Of a stretch of DNA of 42,565 bases, positions 34,471 through 42,565 are shown piece after piece. Numbering within the stretch: position 1 is the first letter of the stretch; every line of letters starts with the position of its first letter. Origin of the DNA: Chloroflexota bacterium (lineage in GTDB: Bacteria > Chloroflexota > UBA11872); the NCBI GenBank assembly GCA_022824865.1, contig JAJDZD010000002.1, positions 1-42,565 on the forward strand, given 5' to 3'. The position numbers and the translations under genes are program-made. Below the pieces are notes generated by a model. The model saw only the letters and a program-made list of their open reading frames with translations, did not search any database and was not told the DNA's origin.

Positions 34471-35664
34471 TCAATCCTGCATCCACGAATCGCCCGGCAT
34501 GATGCGCAGCATGAACTCGTCAAACATCGGCACCGTAAACGCAGTGTCGCCGTGACTCGGACTCCAGACCATCCCCTTGTTGATTAGCTGACCGCGAGTC
34601 GGTCCTAGGGAAGGAGCGCGTCGTCCAAGTGCCTGCGCGATTTCTCCCGAGCGGTGAGGTCCCGGTCCAAGTTGAGCCATCGCGCGTAGATACCGTTTCT
34701 GGGAGGGCGTCAGCCGGTCGAACCTGACCAGGAAGAAACTCTGATCGAGGCCGGCGACCGCCAGGATTGACGCGGCTTCAACGTCGTCCGGCGTGATGGG
34801 GGAAGTCTCGGCAACATCCCACGTCTGCTTGCCCCACTCCTGGAGAAAATAGGGATAGCACTGCGTCTTCTCGATGATGAGTCCGAGGGCGTTCTGCTCG
34901 ATTTGCACGCCTTCTGCCATCACCGGCTTGGCTATGGCCAGCTTGGCGTCGTCGGGCGACAGAGCGGCAATCTCCGGGAACTCGAACAGCCGTTCGGCGT
35001 ATGACTTGGCCCGGCCCATTCGTCCCCGCACCTGCGGCAGTCCCGCGCCGATCATGGTCACGGGAAGCTGGCGTTGGGCCGCTCGATGTAGAGCCGTGAT
35101 CAGCGCGGCCAACTCGTCCTCCGCCACGTACTGAAGCTCGTCAATGATCAGCGCCACGCAGCTTTCATCCGCCCTCGCCGCCTCACCAACGGTCTGCAGG
35201 AGGTCCTGGAGATCGGTCTCCAGGTCACCGTTGTCGGCCAGCCCCGGTTCGGGATCGAAGTCAAGGCCGATTTCGATGTCTTGGTATTTCACCTTGAGCG
35301 CGTTGGCGAAACCAGCAAGCGCTCGCAATCCGCGCTGCGCCAGGTGTCGGGCCGCCGCTTGGCGAGAGAGTCGCAGAAGGGCCTGACGCAGTGGCGGCGC
35401 CAGGATGGACGGAAGCGACCGGTCTTCAGGCGCTTCCACCGACAGCGCATACATGCCCTGGACCTCGGCGTCTTCCCTGATTCGGTCCAGCAACACGGTC
35501 TTGCCTACGCCACGCAGGCCCACCATCAGCGTGCTCTTGCTCGGACGCCCAATCCGAATCCGCGCCAGCGCGATTCGCGCGGCCTCGCGCAGGTCGTCCC
35601 GGCCCGCCAACTCCGGAGGCCGCGTGCCCGCTCCCGGGGCAAATGGATTCTGAATTGGGTCCAT
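34471..35664 (-). CDS. AAA+ ATPase with C-terminal winged-helix-like region (Orc1/Cdc6-like AAA_16)
   Basis: The 397-residue protein starts with NPFAPGAGTRPPELAGRDDL, the N-terminal helix typical of AAA_16/ORC-like ATPases. Walker A is GLRGVGKT (49-56), Walker B VALIIDELQ with Asp173-Glu174, and the sensor-1 strand VTMIGAGLPQ. The C-terminal ~110 residues (LTPSQKRYLRAMAQLG, then IAQALGRRAPSLGPTRGQL) look like a winged helix, so DNA binding is plausible. Such stand-alone ATPases are common in bacterial accessory regions and their role is mostly unknown. A strong palindrome lies directly upstream of its start, consistent with self-regulation. It is convergent with LRR3, and the MDR gene upstream is transcribed in the same direction. 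Confidence 0.8.
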   Translation of the reverse strand: MDPIQNPFAPGAGTRPPELAGRDDLREAARIALARIRIGRPSKSTLMVGLRGVGKTVLLDRIREDAEVQGMYALSVEAPEDRSLPSILAPPLRQALLRLSRQAAARHLAQRGLRALAGFANALKVKYQDIEIGLDFDPEPGLADNGDLETDLQDLLQTVGEAARADESCVALIIDELQYVAEDELAALITALHRAAQRQLPVTMIGAGLPQVRGRMGRAKSYAERLFEFPEIAALSPDDAKLAIAKPVMAEGVQIEQNALGLIIEKTQCYPYFLQEWGKQTWDVAETSPITPDDVEAASILAVAGLDQSFFLVRFDRLTPSQKRYLRAMAQLGPGPHRSGEIAQALGRRAPSLGPTRGQLINKGMVWSPSHGDTAFTVPMFDEFMLRIMPGDSWMQD

Positions 35665-35673
35665 GGAAGAGTC

Positions 35674-35728
35674 TATAGCAAAATTAGCCGGTTTATGGAA
35701 AAACCATAAACTGCCTAAACTCGCTATA
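35674..35728. promoter_or_regulatory. 55-bp interrupted palindrome overlapping the ATPase promoter
   Basis: TATAGC (35674-35679) pairs with GCTATA (35723-35728), and GTTTATGG (35691-35698) pairs with CCATAAAC (35704-35711), all centred exactly on 35701 with an AAAAA core. Six of the eleven intervening positions also match. On the minus strand TATAGA lies eight bases before the ATG at 35664, so it could act as the -10 of a very short-leader transcript inside the palindrome. A dimeric repressor, possibly the ATPase's own winged helix, could bind here. Confidence 0.55.
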
Positions 35729-35796
35729 AACCAGCTGGTCCCGTCAGATCCTGACCAGACAGGGCTGCTGCGAAGGCTGAAGGCGTTGCCCGCAAG

Positions 35797-36825
35797 TCAG
35801 GGGACTAGCACAACCTTCCCAATCGGCCTCCGCGCCTCAATCGCCGCATGCGCCGCCGCCGCTTCCGCGAACGGATACGTCCCACCCACCACGGGCAGCA
35901 ACCGGCCCGTCTCGGCCAGCTCAATAAGTTCACGCATGATCTCCGGCGCGTGCGCATCCGCGTTGCTCCGCCCGCCCCAGCCAATCAGCCTCAGGTTCTT
36001 CACCCAGAACGACCAGAACTCCACCGTTCCGGTCCCGGTAAACGAGTTCGATCCCAGGCTCACCAGCCGCCCGCCCTCGGCCATCGCGCGCGGACTCTGC
36101 TCAAACACATCGCCGCCCACGGGGTCCCAGACCACATTCACGCCTTCGCCGTCGGTTAGCCGCAGCGTTTCCTCGATGACGTCGGCCTTGAGCGAGTTAA
36201 TCACGTGATCGGCACCCAGCGACTGCACCAGGTCCAACTTCGCGTCGCTGCTCGCCACGCCAATCACCGTCGCCCCGAAGTGCTTGGCCAACTGCACCGC
36301 CAGCACCCCGGTCCCGCCCGCCGCCGAGTGAACTAGCACGGACTCGCCGGCAGTCAATCCGGCCGCCACCCGAAGCGTGTGGAATGCCACCGGCGCATAG
36401 TCAAACGCCGCCGCCTCCACCGGGCTGAAGTTGGCGGGCATCGCCGTCGGTCCCGGCGCTTCCGGGGTGCCCACCGAAAGACCGCTGGCTGAAACCACCC
36501 CGTACTCCACGTACGAACCTGGCCGTAACCCTCCCGTCAGGTGCCGCTCGCCCACCGCCACGTTGTCCACGTCCGCGCCGCACTCCACGACCTCCACGCA
36601 GGCGGTGCCTCCCGGAATCCGCGGCAGCGGCGCCAGCCCGTAGGCCGGCTCCTTCGGCGATCCGATCCGCCCACTACCCCCATGCCGGATGTGCAGCTGA
36701 ATAAAGTCCACCGCCACCGCCAGCACCCGCACCAGCACTTCGTCCTTGCCCGGCTCCGGCGTCGGCACATCCGCCAGGTGCAAGACCTCCGGACCCCCAA
36801 CCTCGTCATAAACCACGGCCTTCAT
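35797..36825 (-). CDS. MDR-family quinone oxidoreductase/zinc-independent alcohol-dehydrogenase-like enzyme
   Basis: The 342-residue protein begins MKAVVYDEVGGPEVLHLADV, the standard opening of NADPH:quinone oxidoreductases. The substrate domain lacks the catalytic zinc ligands (no Cys-x-x-x-Gly-His cluster), and the structural zinc lobe is missing, as in QOR. The Rossmann domain carries AAGGTGVLAVQLAKHFGA (about 168-185), the A-x-x-G-x-x-G-x-x-x NADPH motif. QOR-like enzymes reduce quinones or enones. A truncated second copy of its 3' end is found at 31584-31753. The stop lies 132 bases upstream of the ATPase start. Confidence 0.88.
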   Translation of the reverse strand: MKAVVYDEVGGPEVLHLADVPTPEPGKDEVLVRVLAVAVDFIQLHIRHGGSGRIGSPKEPAYGLAPLPRIPGGTACVEVVECGADVDNVAVGERHLTGGLRPGSYVEYGVVSASGLSVGTPEAPGPTAMPANFSPVEAAAFDYAPVAFHTLRVAAGLTAGESVLVHSAAGGTGVLAVQLAKHFGATVIGVASSDAKLDLVQSLGADHVINSLKADVIEETLRLTDGEGVNVVWDPVGGDVFEQSPRAMAEGGRLVSLGSNSFTGTGTVEFWSFWVKNLRLIGWGGRSNADAHAPEIMRELIELAETGRLLPVVGGTYPFAEAAAAHAAIEARRPIGKVVLVP

Positions 36826-36837
36826 CGGATGCCCCCG

Positions 36838-37173
36838 CTATTCCTTCAACACCAGGTAAATCATCAACCTCAACCTGGCGTCGGTCCCGTCTAACTCGCA
36901 ATCCAATCGCAGCCACCCGCCGAAATCTCTCACCGCCAGCGAGTACAGGTCCGGCTCGGACATCGGCTCGAACTGCGACCCCTCATCACACCAGAACAGC
37001 CCGTCCGGCGACACCTGAACCTTGGCGCTCAGCCTCGCCTTGTGACCCTCCAACTCCATCACGTTGATAAACCACCGAGCTTCGCTGGCCCACGCGCACT
37101 CGTATGGCTCCGTGTCGAAGTCCATGTCGAACGTCGCGTTCTTCTCGATAACCGCCGTGAATGAATGCCGCAT
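36838..37173 (-). CDS. Small beta-rich protein, unknown function
   Basis: The 111-residue protein is not recognised. It opens MRHSFTAVIEKNATFDMDFD and alternates short hydrophobic strands (RWFINVMELEG, KARLSAKVQVS, GGWLRLDCELDG) with acidic turns, consistent with a small beta sandwich. There is no signal peptide. It starts six bases downstream of the stop of the next gene and is certainly in the same transcript. The two genes probably form one functional unit; the small protein resembles a carbohydrate-binding or fibre-like beta domain only in composition. Confidence 0.55.
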   Translation of the reverse strand: MRHSFTAVIEKNATFDMDFDTEPYECAWASEARWFINVMELEGHKARLSAKVQVSPDGLFWCDEGSQFEPMSEPDLYSLAVRDFGGWLRLDCELDGTDARLRLMIYLVLKE

Positions 37174-37179
37174 CCCCGC

Positions 37180-38166
37180 CTACCAGTCCGCCGAGATCAC
37201 GACGGAGTCCATGTACAGGAAATTCCGCACGTTGCTCGTCGTGCGCACGTCCATGCACAGGTTCAGCAGCCGGTTGATTCCCCAATACCCCTCGTCGAAC
37301 CGCAGCACCGGGATGTCCCGCAGATCCATCGTCAGGTCATTCACCTGCAACTCCGTATTCCGCCGCGTCGACAGGTCAAACAGCCACCGCAGGTAATGCC
37401 AGTTCACCTTCGTCGGCACCTCGTTGAAGCACAGCTGCTGGTCGCCCCCAGGTATCGGCGCCCACATGTCCGGTTTCGCCACGTGCACGTCGTTCTGGTT
37501 CGAGTCAAACCCCTCCCGCAGCATCCGCGTCGTCGGGTGCAGCCCCGTCTTGTACAGCCACCGCTGGGTGAACTCCCCCTCTTCGTTCGTGTTCTCGTAC
37601 CGCAGCGCCGCGTGGTAGCGGTCTCTCGGCTCGGTCTCTTCGCAGATGTCGTTCCACAGCGTGAACGACCCGAAGTGCGCCTCCGACGGGTGATAGTTCC
37701 CATCCCACGCCCGCGCCCCCGAGTCGTCGCCGCCAAACGTCTGCTCCGCCTTATACGTAAACCACGCCTCGAACTGCACCAACCCGTCCGCCGCCGATGT
37801 CAGCCGCTTAATCGCGACTGCCTGGTGATACTTGCGCGGCCGGGTCGCCAGCTTCATCGAATACGTGCCGTCAACCGCCCCGTGCGTTCCAATGTCGAAA
37901 AACGTACAGGTGCTCAGCTGCGCCGGCCGCATGTCCTTGAAGACCGGCTGCATCTCGTTCAGGTCGCCGTTGTGATTCCCAACCAGCTCGCACCAGCCGT
38001 GCAACCCGTCGTCAAAGTCGTCAAACGCCAGGATTCGCGGCAGCGGATTGAAGCGGCTCAGCCGGATATCGGCATTCGCAAGTGCCACGTGCAGCCCTCG
38101 GTGAGGCGAACGCGCGCAGTATCGCAACTCGCCGCCCCCGCCGCCTCCGGCCCTCGTTTCATTCAC
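37180..38166 (-). CDS. Uncharacterised protein (DUF6772-like), predicted beta-sandwich
   Basis: The 328-residue frame is protein-like throughout except for the first ~26 codons, a glycine run ahead of GELRYCARSPHRG. A GTG at 38088 would start the protein at VALANADIRLSRFNPLPR and give 302 residues; both are possible. The body has many Trp, Tyr, Asp and Asn (FDDFDDGLHGWCELVGNHNG, WFTYKAEQTFGGDDSG, LQVNDLTMDLRDIPVLRFDE). It has a lectin/glucanase-like look and no signal peptide. I think it matches DUF6772, a family without assigned function, but I recall this only roughly. It heads a unit with the 111-residue protein. Pho-box-like repeats lie between it and phoB. Confidence 0.5.
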   Translation of the reverse strand: MNETRAGGGGGGELRYCARSPHRGLHVALANADIRLSRFNPLPRILAFDDFDDGLHGWCELVGNHNGDLNEMQPVFKDMRPAQLSTCTFFDIGTHGAVDGTYSMKLATRPRKYHQAVAIKRLTSAADGLVQFEAWFTYKAEQTFGGDDSGARAWDGNYHPSEAHFGSFTLWNDICEETEPRDRYHAALRYENTNEEGEFTQRWLYKTGLHPTTRMLREGFDSNQNDVHVAKPDMWAPIPGGDQQLCFNEVPTKVNWHYLRWLFDLSTRRNTELQVNDLTMDLRDIPVLRFDEGYWGINRLLNLCMDVRTTSNVRNFLYMDSVVISADW

Positions 38167-38180
38167 GCATCCCGCGCCTG

Positions 38181-38198
38181 CATTAACGCGCGTTGAAC
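38181..38198. promoter_or_regulatory. Pho-box-like direct repeats upstream of phoB
   Basis: CATTAAC (38181-38187) and GTTGAAC (38192-38198) are direct repeats 11 bp apart with a four-base spacer, the geometry bound by PhoB-family dimers. The same 11-bp spacing and G/C-T-T/A-A-A-C units appear upstream of pstS. A TATAGT at 38238-38243 may be the phoB -10. Confidence 0.5.
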
Positions 38199-38261
38199 AC
38201 TGCCCTCGCCACCGCGCCGGCCCGCCTCGCTCCTTCGTATAGTTGACAGCCGGAAGCAGCC

Positions 38262-38278
38262 CGCCCGAGCGTCGGGCG
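38262..38278. promoter_or_regulatory. Perfect inverted repeat in phoB leader
   Basis: CGCCCGA (38262-38268), loop GCG and TCGGGCG (38272-38278), 16 bases before the GTG of phoB. It could be an operator or a leader hairpin near the ribosome-binding site (GGAG at 38283-38286). Confidence 0.4.
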
Positions 38279-38294
38279 CACCTGGAGAATCACC

Positions 38295-38995
<701 letters not shown>

Positions 38996-38996
<1 letters not shown>

Positions 38997-40411
38997 TGCG
39001 CCCCGCCGGCGGCCTGCGCGCCCGCGCCGCCCTTGGAGCGCTGGCCGGCGTGCTCGCCACCGTCCTTATCGTCGGATTCGTGCTGGCCATCCAGGCATCC
39101 CCCGACGGGACTCCGGGCCTGGCGGGAGCCCTGATCCTCGCCGCCCTGCTCGGCGGAGTCTTTGCCGCCGCCGTCACCGCCTCCCTGATGAACCGCGAAG
39201 TCCGCGCCCTCCGCCAGGTCCGCCGCTCCACCGAGAGCTTCCTGTCCCCCGACGGCCCTGAGCCCTTCCCCCGCGGCGGCGGTCCCGAAGTCAACGACCT
39301 GTCTCGCGCCATATCCGACACCACCGACGCCCTCCAGGCCGAATCCCGCGCCCTCGAACACGACCACGCCCGTCTCGAAACCGTCCTGGCGTCCATGACC
39401 GACGGCGTCGTCATCGTCGAGACCGACACCACTGTCAGCCTCGTCAACCACGCCGCGGCCGACTTGCTCGACGTTCGCGCACGCATGGAAGGCCACGCCT
39501 CCCTGGCCGACGCCCTGCGCGACAATGACCTCGTCGAGTTCATCCGCGCCCCCGCCTCCAGCGATCAGCCCACCGCCCGCCTGCTCACAGTCGGCGCCAC
39601 CGAACGCGAAGTCCACGCCATCGCCGTCCCGCTCGGCGTCCCCGGCCTGCGGCAGCGTCTGGTGCTCCTCCGCGACCTCACCGACCTCCGCCAGACCGAA
39701 ACCGTCCGCCGCGACTTCGTCGCCAACGTCTCCCACGAGCTGCGCACCCCCCTCACCGCCCTCCGCGCCCTGGTAGAAACCCTGCAGGACGGCGCCGCCG
39801 ACGACCCCGCCGGCCGCGCCGAATTCCTCCACGGCATCGAAGTCGAGGTCGAGCGCATGAGCCAGATGATCGCCGAGCTGCTGGACCTGGCCCGCATCGA
39901 ATCCGGCATGGCCGATCTCGACCTGGCCACGGTGGACCTCAATCAGGTCGTCGCCCCTGCCGCCGACCGCCTCCGTGCCCAGGCCGACCGGCACGAGGTC
40001 ACGCTGGAGTTAGACACCGAAACCGAGCCGCTCCCCGTCCACGCCGACCCCGACCGCACGGCCCGCGTCGTCATGAGCCTCGTCCACAACGCCATCAAGT
40101 TCACCCCGCCCTCCGGCTCCATCCGTGTCTCCACGCACCGCACGGAAGACGAGGCAATCATCAGCGTCTCCGACAGCGGAGCCGGCCTCGCCCTCGACGA
40201 ACTCGACCGCGTCTTCGAACGCTTCTACAAGGCCGACCCCTCCCGCACCGGCGCCGGCGCGGGCCTCGGCCTTTCCATCGCCCGCCACACCGTCCGCCAG
40301 CACGGCGGACGCATCTGGGCCCAGTCCTCCGGCCTCGGGCGCGGCTCAACCTTCAGCGTCGCCCTTCCCCTCCGGGAAACCGCTCCCCGGCCGGTCGAAG
40401 CGAAAGCTTAA
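38996..40411 (+). CDS. phoR: PhoR-like sensor histidine kinase
   Basis: The 471-residue protein overlaps phoB by one base. Two hydrophobic segments (about 12-33 and 44-65) form a short transmembrane hairpin, with almost no periplasmic loop. A helical linker and a PAS domain (about 122-230) follow. The HisKA motif is FVANVSHELRTPLTALRAL with His247, and the ATPase has the N-box VVMSLVHNAIKFTP, SVSDSGAGL (G1), the F-box FERFYK and GAGLGLSIAR (G2). Without a sensing loop it probably reads phosphate through the Pst transporter, as PhoR does in other bacteria. Translation is coupled to phoB. Confidence 0.9.
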
Positions 40412-40667
40412 GCATTCGTTCAACCAGCGTTCGCCCCGGCTAACCGTCTGCTCAGACCGCCACCCTAAAGTTCCTTACGTCAGCCGGAGCCGCAGGAGAC
40501 GTCCAGACGTGAAGCAGCCAGCCAGCGCCCAGCACCTCGCCCGTGCCGCTCGCGTCAACCGTCATCCCGGTCGCTCCCGCCGGCATCCTAACCTCGACAA
40601 CCAGACGGGTTGTGGGCTCATCGGGAGATAGCGCCACCCCGATCCACACCCCTCCCCACCCCTCTTT
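40412..40667. other. Region downstream of phoR with a possible broken gene
   Basis: On the minus strand, 40452-40670 is open and encodes TTRLVVEVRMPAGATGMTVD followed by LGAGWLLHVWTSPAAPADVR, a convincing protein C-terminus with no start signal or homologous upstream part. It is probably a gene remnant (see the pseudogene entry). The rest shows nothing. Confidence 0.4.
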
Positions 40668-40670
40668 GGC
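40452..40670 (-). pseudogene. Possible gene remnant (C-terminal fragment)
   Basis: The last ~70 residues read like a real beta-rich C-terminus (VVEVRMPAGATGMTVDASGT, then GWLLHVWTSPAAPADVRNF). The part further upstream (minus direction) is interrupted by a GC-rich hairpin and low-complexity sequence with no coding look. I do not recognise the family. Confidence 0.3.
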
Positions 40671-40709
40671 CGTCGCGTGCCCCGCACGCGGCGGCCATTC
40701 CCTTTTTTT
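40668..40709 (+). terminator. Candidate intrinsic terminator downstream of phoBR
   Basis: GGCCGTCGCGTGC (40668-40680) pairs with GCACGCGGCGGCC (40684-40696) with one mismatch and a three-base loop, followed by seven T at 40703-40709 after a six-base gap. It is about 260 bases past the phoR stop. The long gap between stem and T-run slightly weakens the call. Confidence 0.55.
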
Positions 40710-40754
40710 GGGGCGTGCAATCGGGGTTGTGGCCGCCTCTCGGCTCGAGCTATC

Positions 40755-41097
40755 GGGAGACCTCCGCATAACCCCCGTCATGCGTAGAGCTGCGTCCGCT
40801 TTTGCCCCCTCTACCTATGGAGACCTTTGCGGAACTCCTGCTTCCTCGGGGGCGCGACCTCTTGCCTCTCCTGGGAGACCATTGCGCAACCCGAGGGGCG
40901 GGTGCGCGGTGGCAACCCCCTCGAAGGGCCGCGCCTCTTCACCCTCTCCGAGGGGAGAGGAGACTTCTGGCGCCTGCGCCAGAAGGAAGGTGAGGGGTCT
41001 TCCGGGCAACCAAGCCAGGGTTACGCAAAGGTCTCCAGCGCGAGAAGGTTGGGATGAGGGGGCTCCGGGCACCCAACCCGGATCACGCAAGGATCTC
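40755..41097. mobile_element. Nested MITE-like elements with GGAGACC...GGTCTCC ends
   Basis: GGAGACCTTTGCG (40819-40831) and CGCAAAGGTCTCC (41024-41036) are perfect 13-bp inverted ends of a ~218-bp element with no coding sequence. Further left-end-like sequences start at 40755 (GGGAGACCTCCGCATAA) and 40873 (GGGAGACCATTGCGCAAC), and a second right end at 41084-41097 (CACGCAAGGATCTC). The internal CCCTCTCC...GGAGAGG hairpin resembles 23224-23345. The arrangement of three left and two right ends suggests insertion of copies into one another. No target-site duplication is certain. Confidence 0.6.
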
Positions 41098-41114
41098 TAT
41101 CAGATTCAACGACT

Positions 41115-41147
41115 GCTAAGTCAACGCTAACCGCCCGTTAACTCTCC
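41115..41147. promoter_or_regulatory. Pho-box-like triple direct repeat upstream of pstS
   Basis: GCTAAGTCAAC (41115-41125), GCTAACCGCCC (41126-41136) and GTTAACTCTCC (41137-41147) are three tandem 11-bp units, the spacing used by PhoB/PhoP-type regulators. GTTGAA at 41158-41163 may be a further half-site, 21 bp from the last unit. The repeats end about 86 bases before the pstS start. Confidence 0.6.
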
Positions 41148-41232
41148 TGCGCCGCCCGTTGAAGCACACCCCCTAACGTTTCCTCGGTCGAATCTGACCG
41201 CATGGTCCTTTTTTGGAGAGGCAGGCCATTTC

Positions 41233-42417
<1,185 letters not shown>

Positions 42418-42449
42418 TATCCCGAACGAACGCCGCGCGCGTTGGTCGC

Positions 42450-42470
42450 GAATCGGTGCCACGCCGATTC
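42450..42470. promoter_or_regulatory. Hairpin downstream of pstS
   Basis: GAATCGG (42450-42456), loop TGCCACG and CCGATTC (42464-42470), a perfect seven-base stem 32 bases after the pstS stop. No T-run follows. Hairpins here often stabilise the pstS part of the operon mRNA or attenuate downstream genes. A GAGGGAGG at 42546-42553 near the window end may be the ribosome-binding site of pstC. Confidence 0.5.
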
Positions 42471-42565
42471 AGGACACACGCCGCGCATCCCAGTGGTGGT
42501 GGGCGGCAAAACCGACCACCCCGGGCCAGACACAGCGGCAATAGTGAGGGAGGCGCGTTTAATAA

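Noticed and set aside
34359..34473. Continuation of the ATPase frame beyond its TGA (GLTRETVRELLDPSA...)
   Set aside because: An open frame of about 38 codons after the stop could suggest readthrough, but there is no homologous domain and the protein already ends after its winged-helix region.
35663..35796. Short plus-strand frame with KLAGLWKNHKLPKLAINQLV
   Set aside because: It looks protein-like at first but comes from the palindrome upstream of the ATPase and reads on into the 3' end of the MDR gene without a ribosome-binding site.
37165..38196. 343-codon plus-strand frame antisense to the DUF6772-like operon
   Set aside because: The Arg/Pro/His/Val-rich translation has no motif, and the minus-strand genes fit better with their six-base spacing.

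Overview
The window reads as a high-GC chromosomal segment of a Chloroflexota bacterium, probably one of the SAR202/Dehalococcoidia-like marine or sponge-associated lineages. The best marker is the phosphate-binding lipoprotein at the right end, whose long Val/Glu/Lys linker after the lipobox is typical of solute-binding proteins in that phylum. A phytanoyl-CoA dioxygenase, a DUF3179 lipoprotein, secreted leucine-rich-repeat (LRR) proteins and C-rich third codon positions agree with this. The placement is an inference without phylogeny. No rRNA, tRNA or CRISPR array was seen.

Layout. 1-2540: the edge of an IS1595-like transposase, then an nfeD-stomatin operon. 2555-10000: a GNAT acetyltransferase, a beta-propeller glycosidase-like gene divergent from a SelA-like PLP enzyme, a sulfotransferase-like gene, a nucleotidyltransferase and uvrB. 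10032-13028: two exported proteins that share a duplicated, Cys-paired ~53-residue module, one fused to a trypsin-like protease and one to a seven-repeat RCC1 propeller. 13282-21636: an MFS exporter, a receiver-like/DUF3052 fusion, a HAD hydrolase, PhyH, a membrane protein, SRPBCC, DM13, SprT-like, ankyrin and SDR genes. 21769-26278: a DUF3179 lipoprotein, a WD40-type propeller protein and a ThDP-dependent decarboxylase-like enzyme. 26279-35796: an accessory block with three secreted LRR proteins (48, 8 and 23 repeats) and an AAA+ ATPase. 35797-38166: a quinone-oxidoreductase-like MDR enzyme and two uncharacterised genes. 38181-42565: a phosphate-starvation locus with phoB-like and phoR-like genes, a nested MITE-like repeat and pstS; pstC probably starts just past the end.

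The most striking observation is at 31584-31940. The 3' end of a second quinone-oxidoreductase gene (minus strand) is joined to the 3' end of a second ThDP-enzyme gene (plus strand). The intact relatives of both genes flank the LRR block, at 26278 and 35797. The order and orientation are those expected from a tandem duplication, or from integration of an excised circle, of the segment between the two gene ends. An 11-bp microhomology shared by the two intact genes lies at the joint. The LRR block therefore looks like a cargo site that has been duplicated or exchanged as a unit, and the AT-richer third LRR gene supports outside input.

The right end forms a coherent regulon. Direct repeats with 11-bp spacing (Pho-box-like) lie upstream of both phoB and pstS, so the PhoR-PhoB pair probably controls itself and the Pst transporter. 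A GC-rich hairpin followed by a T-run downstream of phoR is a plausible terminator, and a hairpin follows pstS as is common between pstS and pstC.
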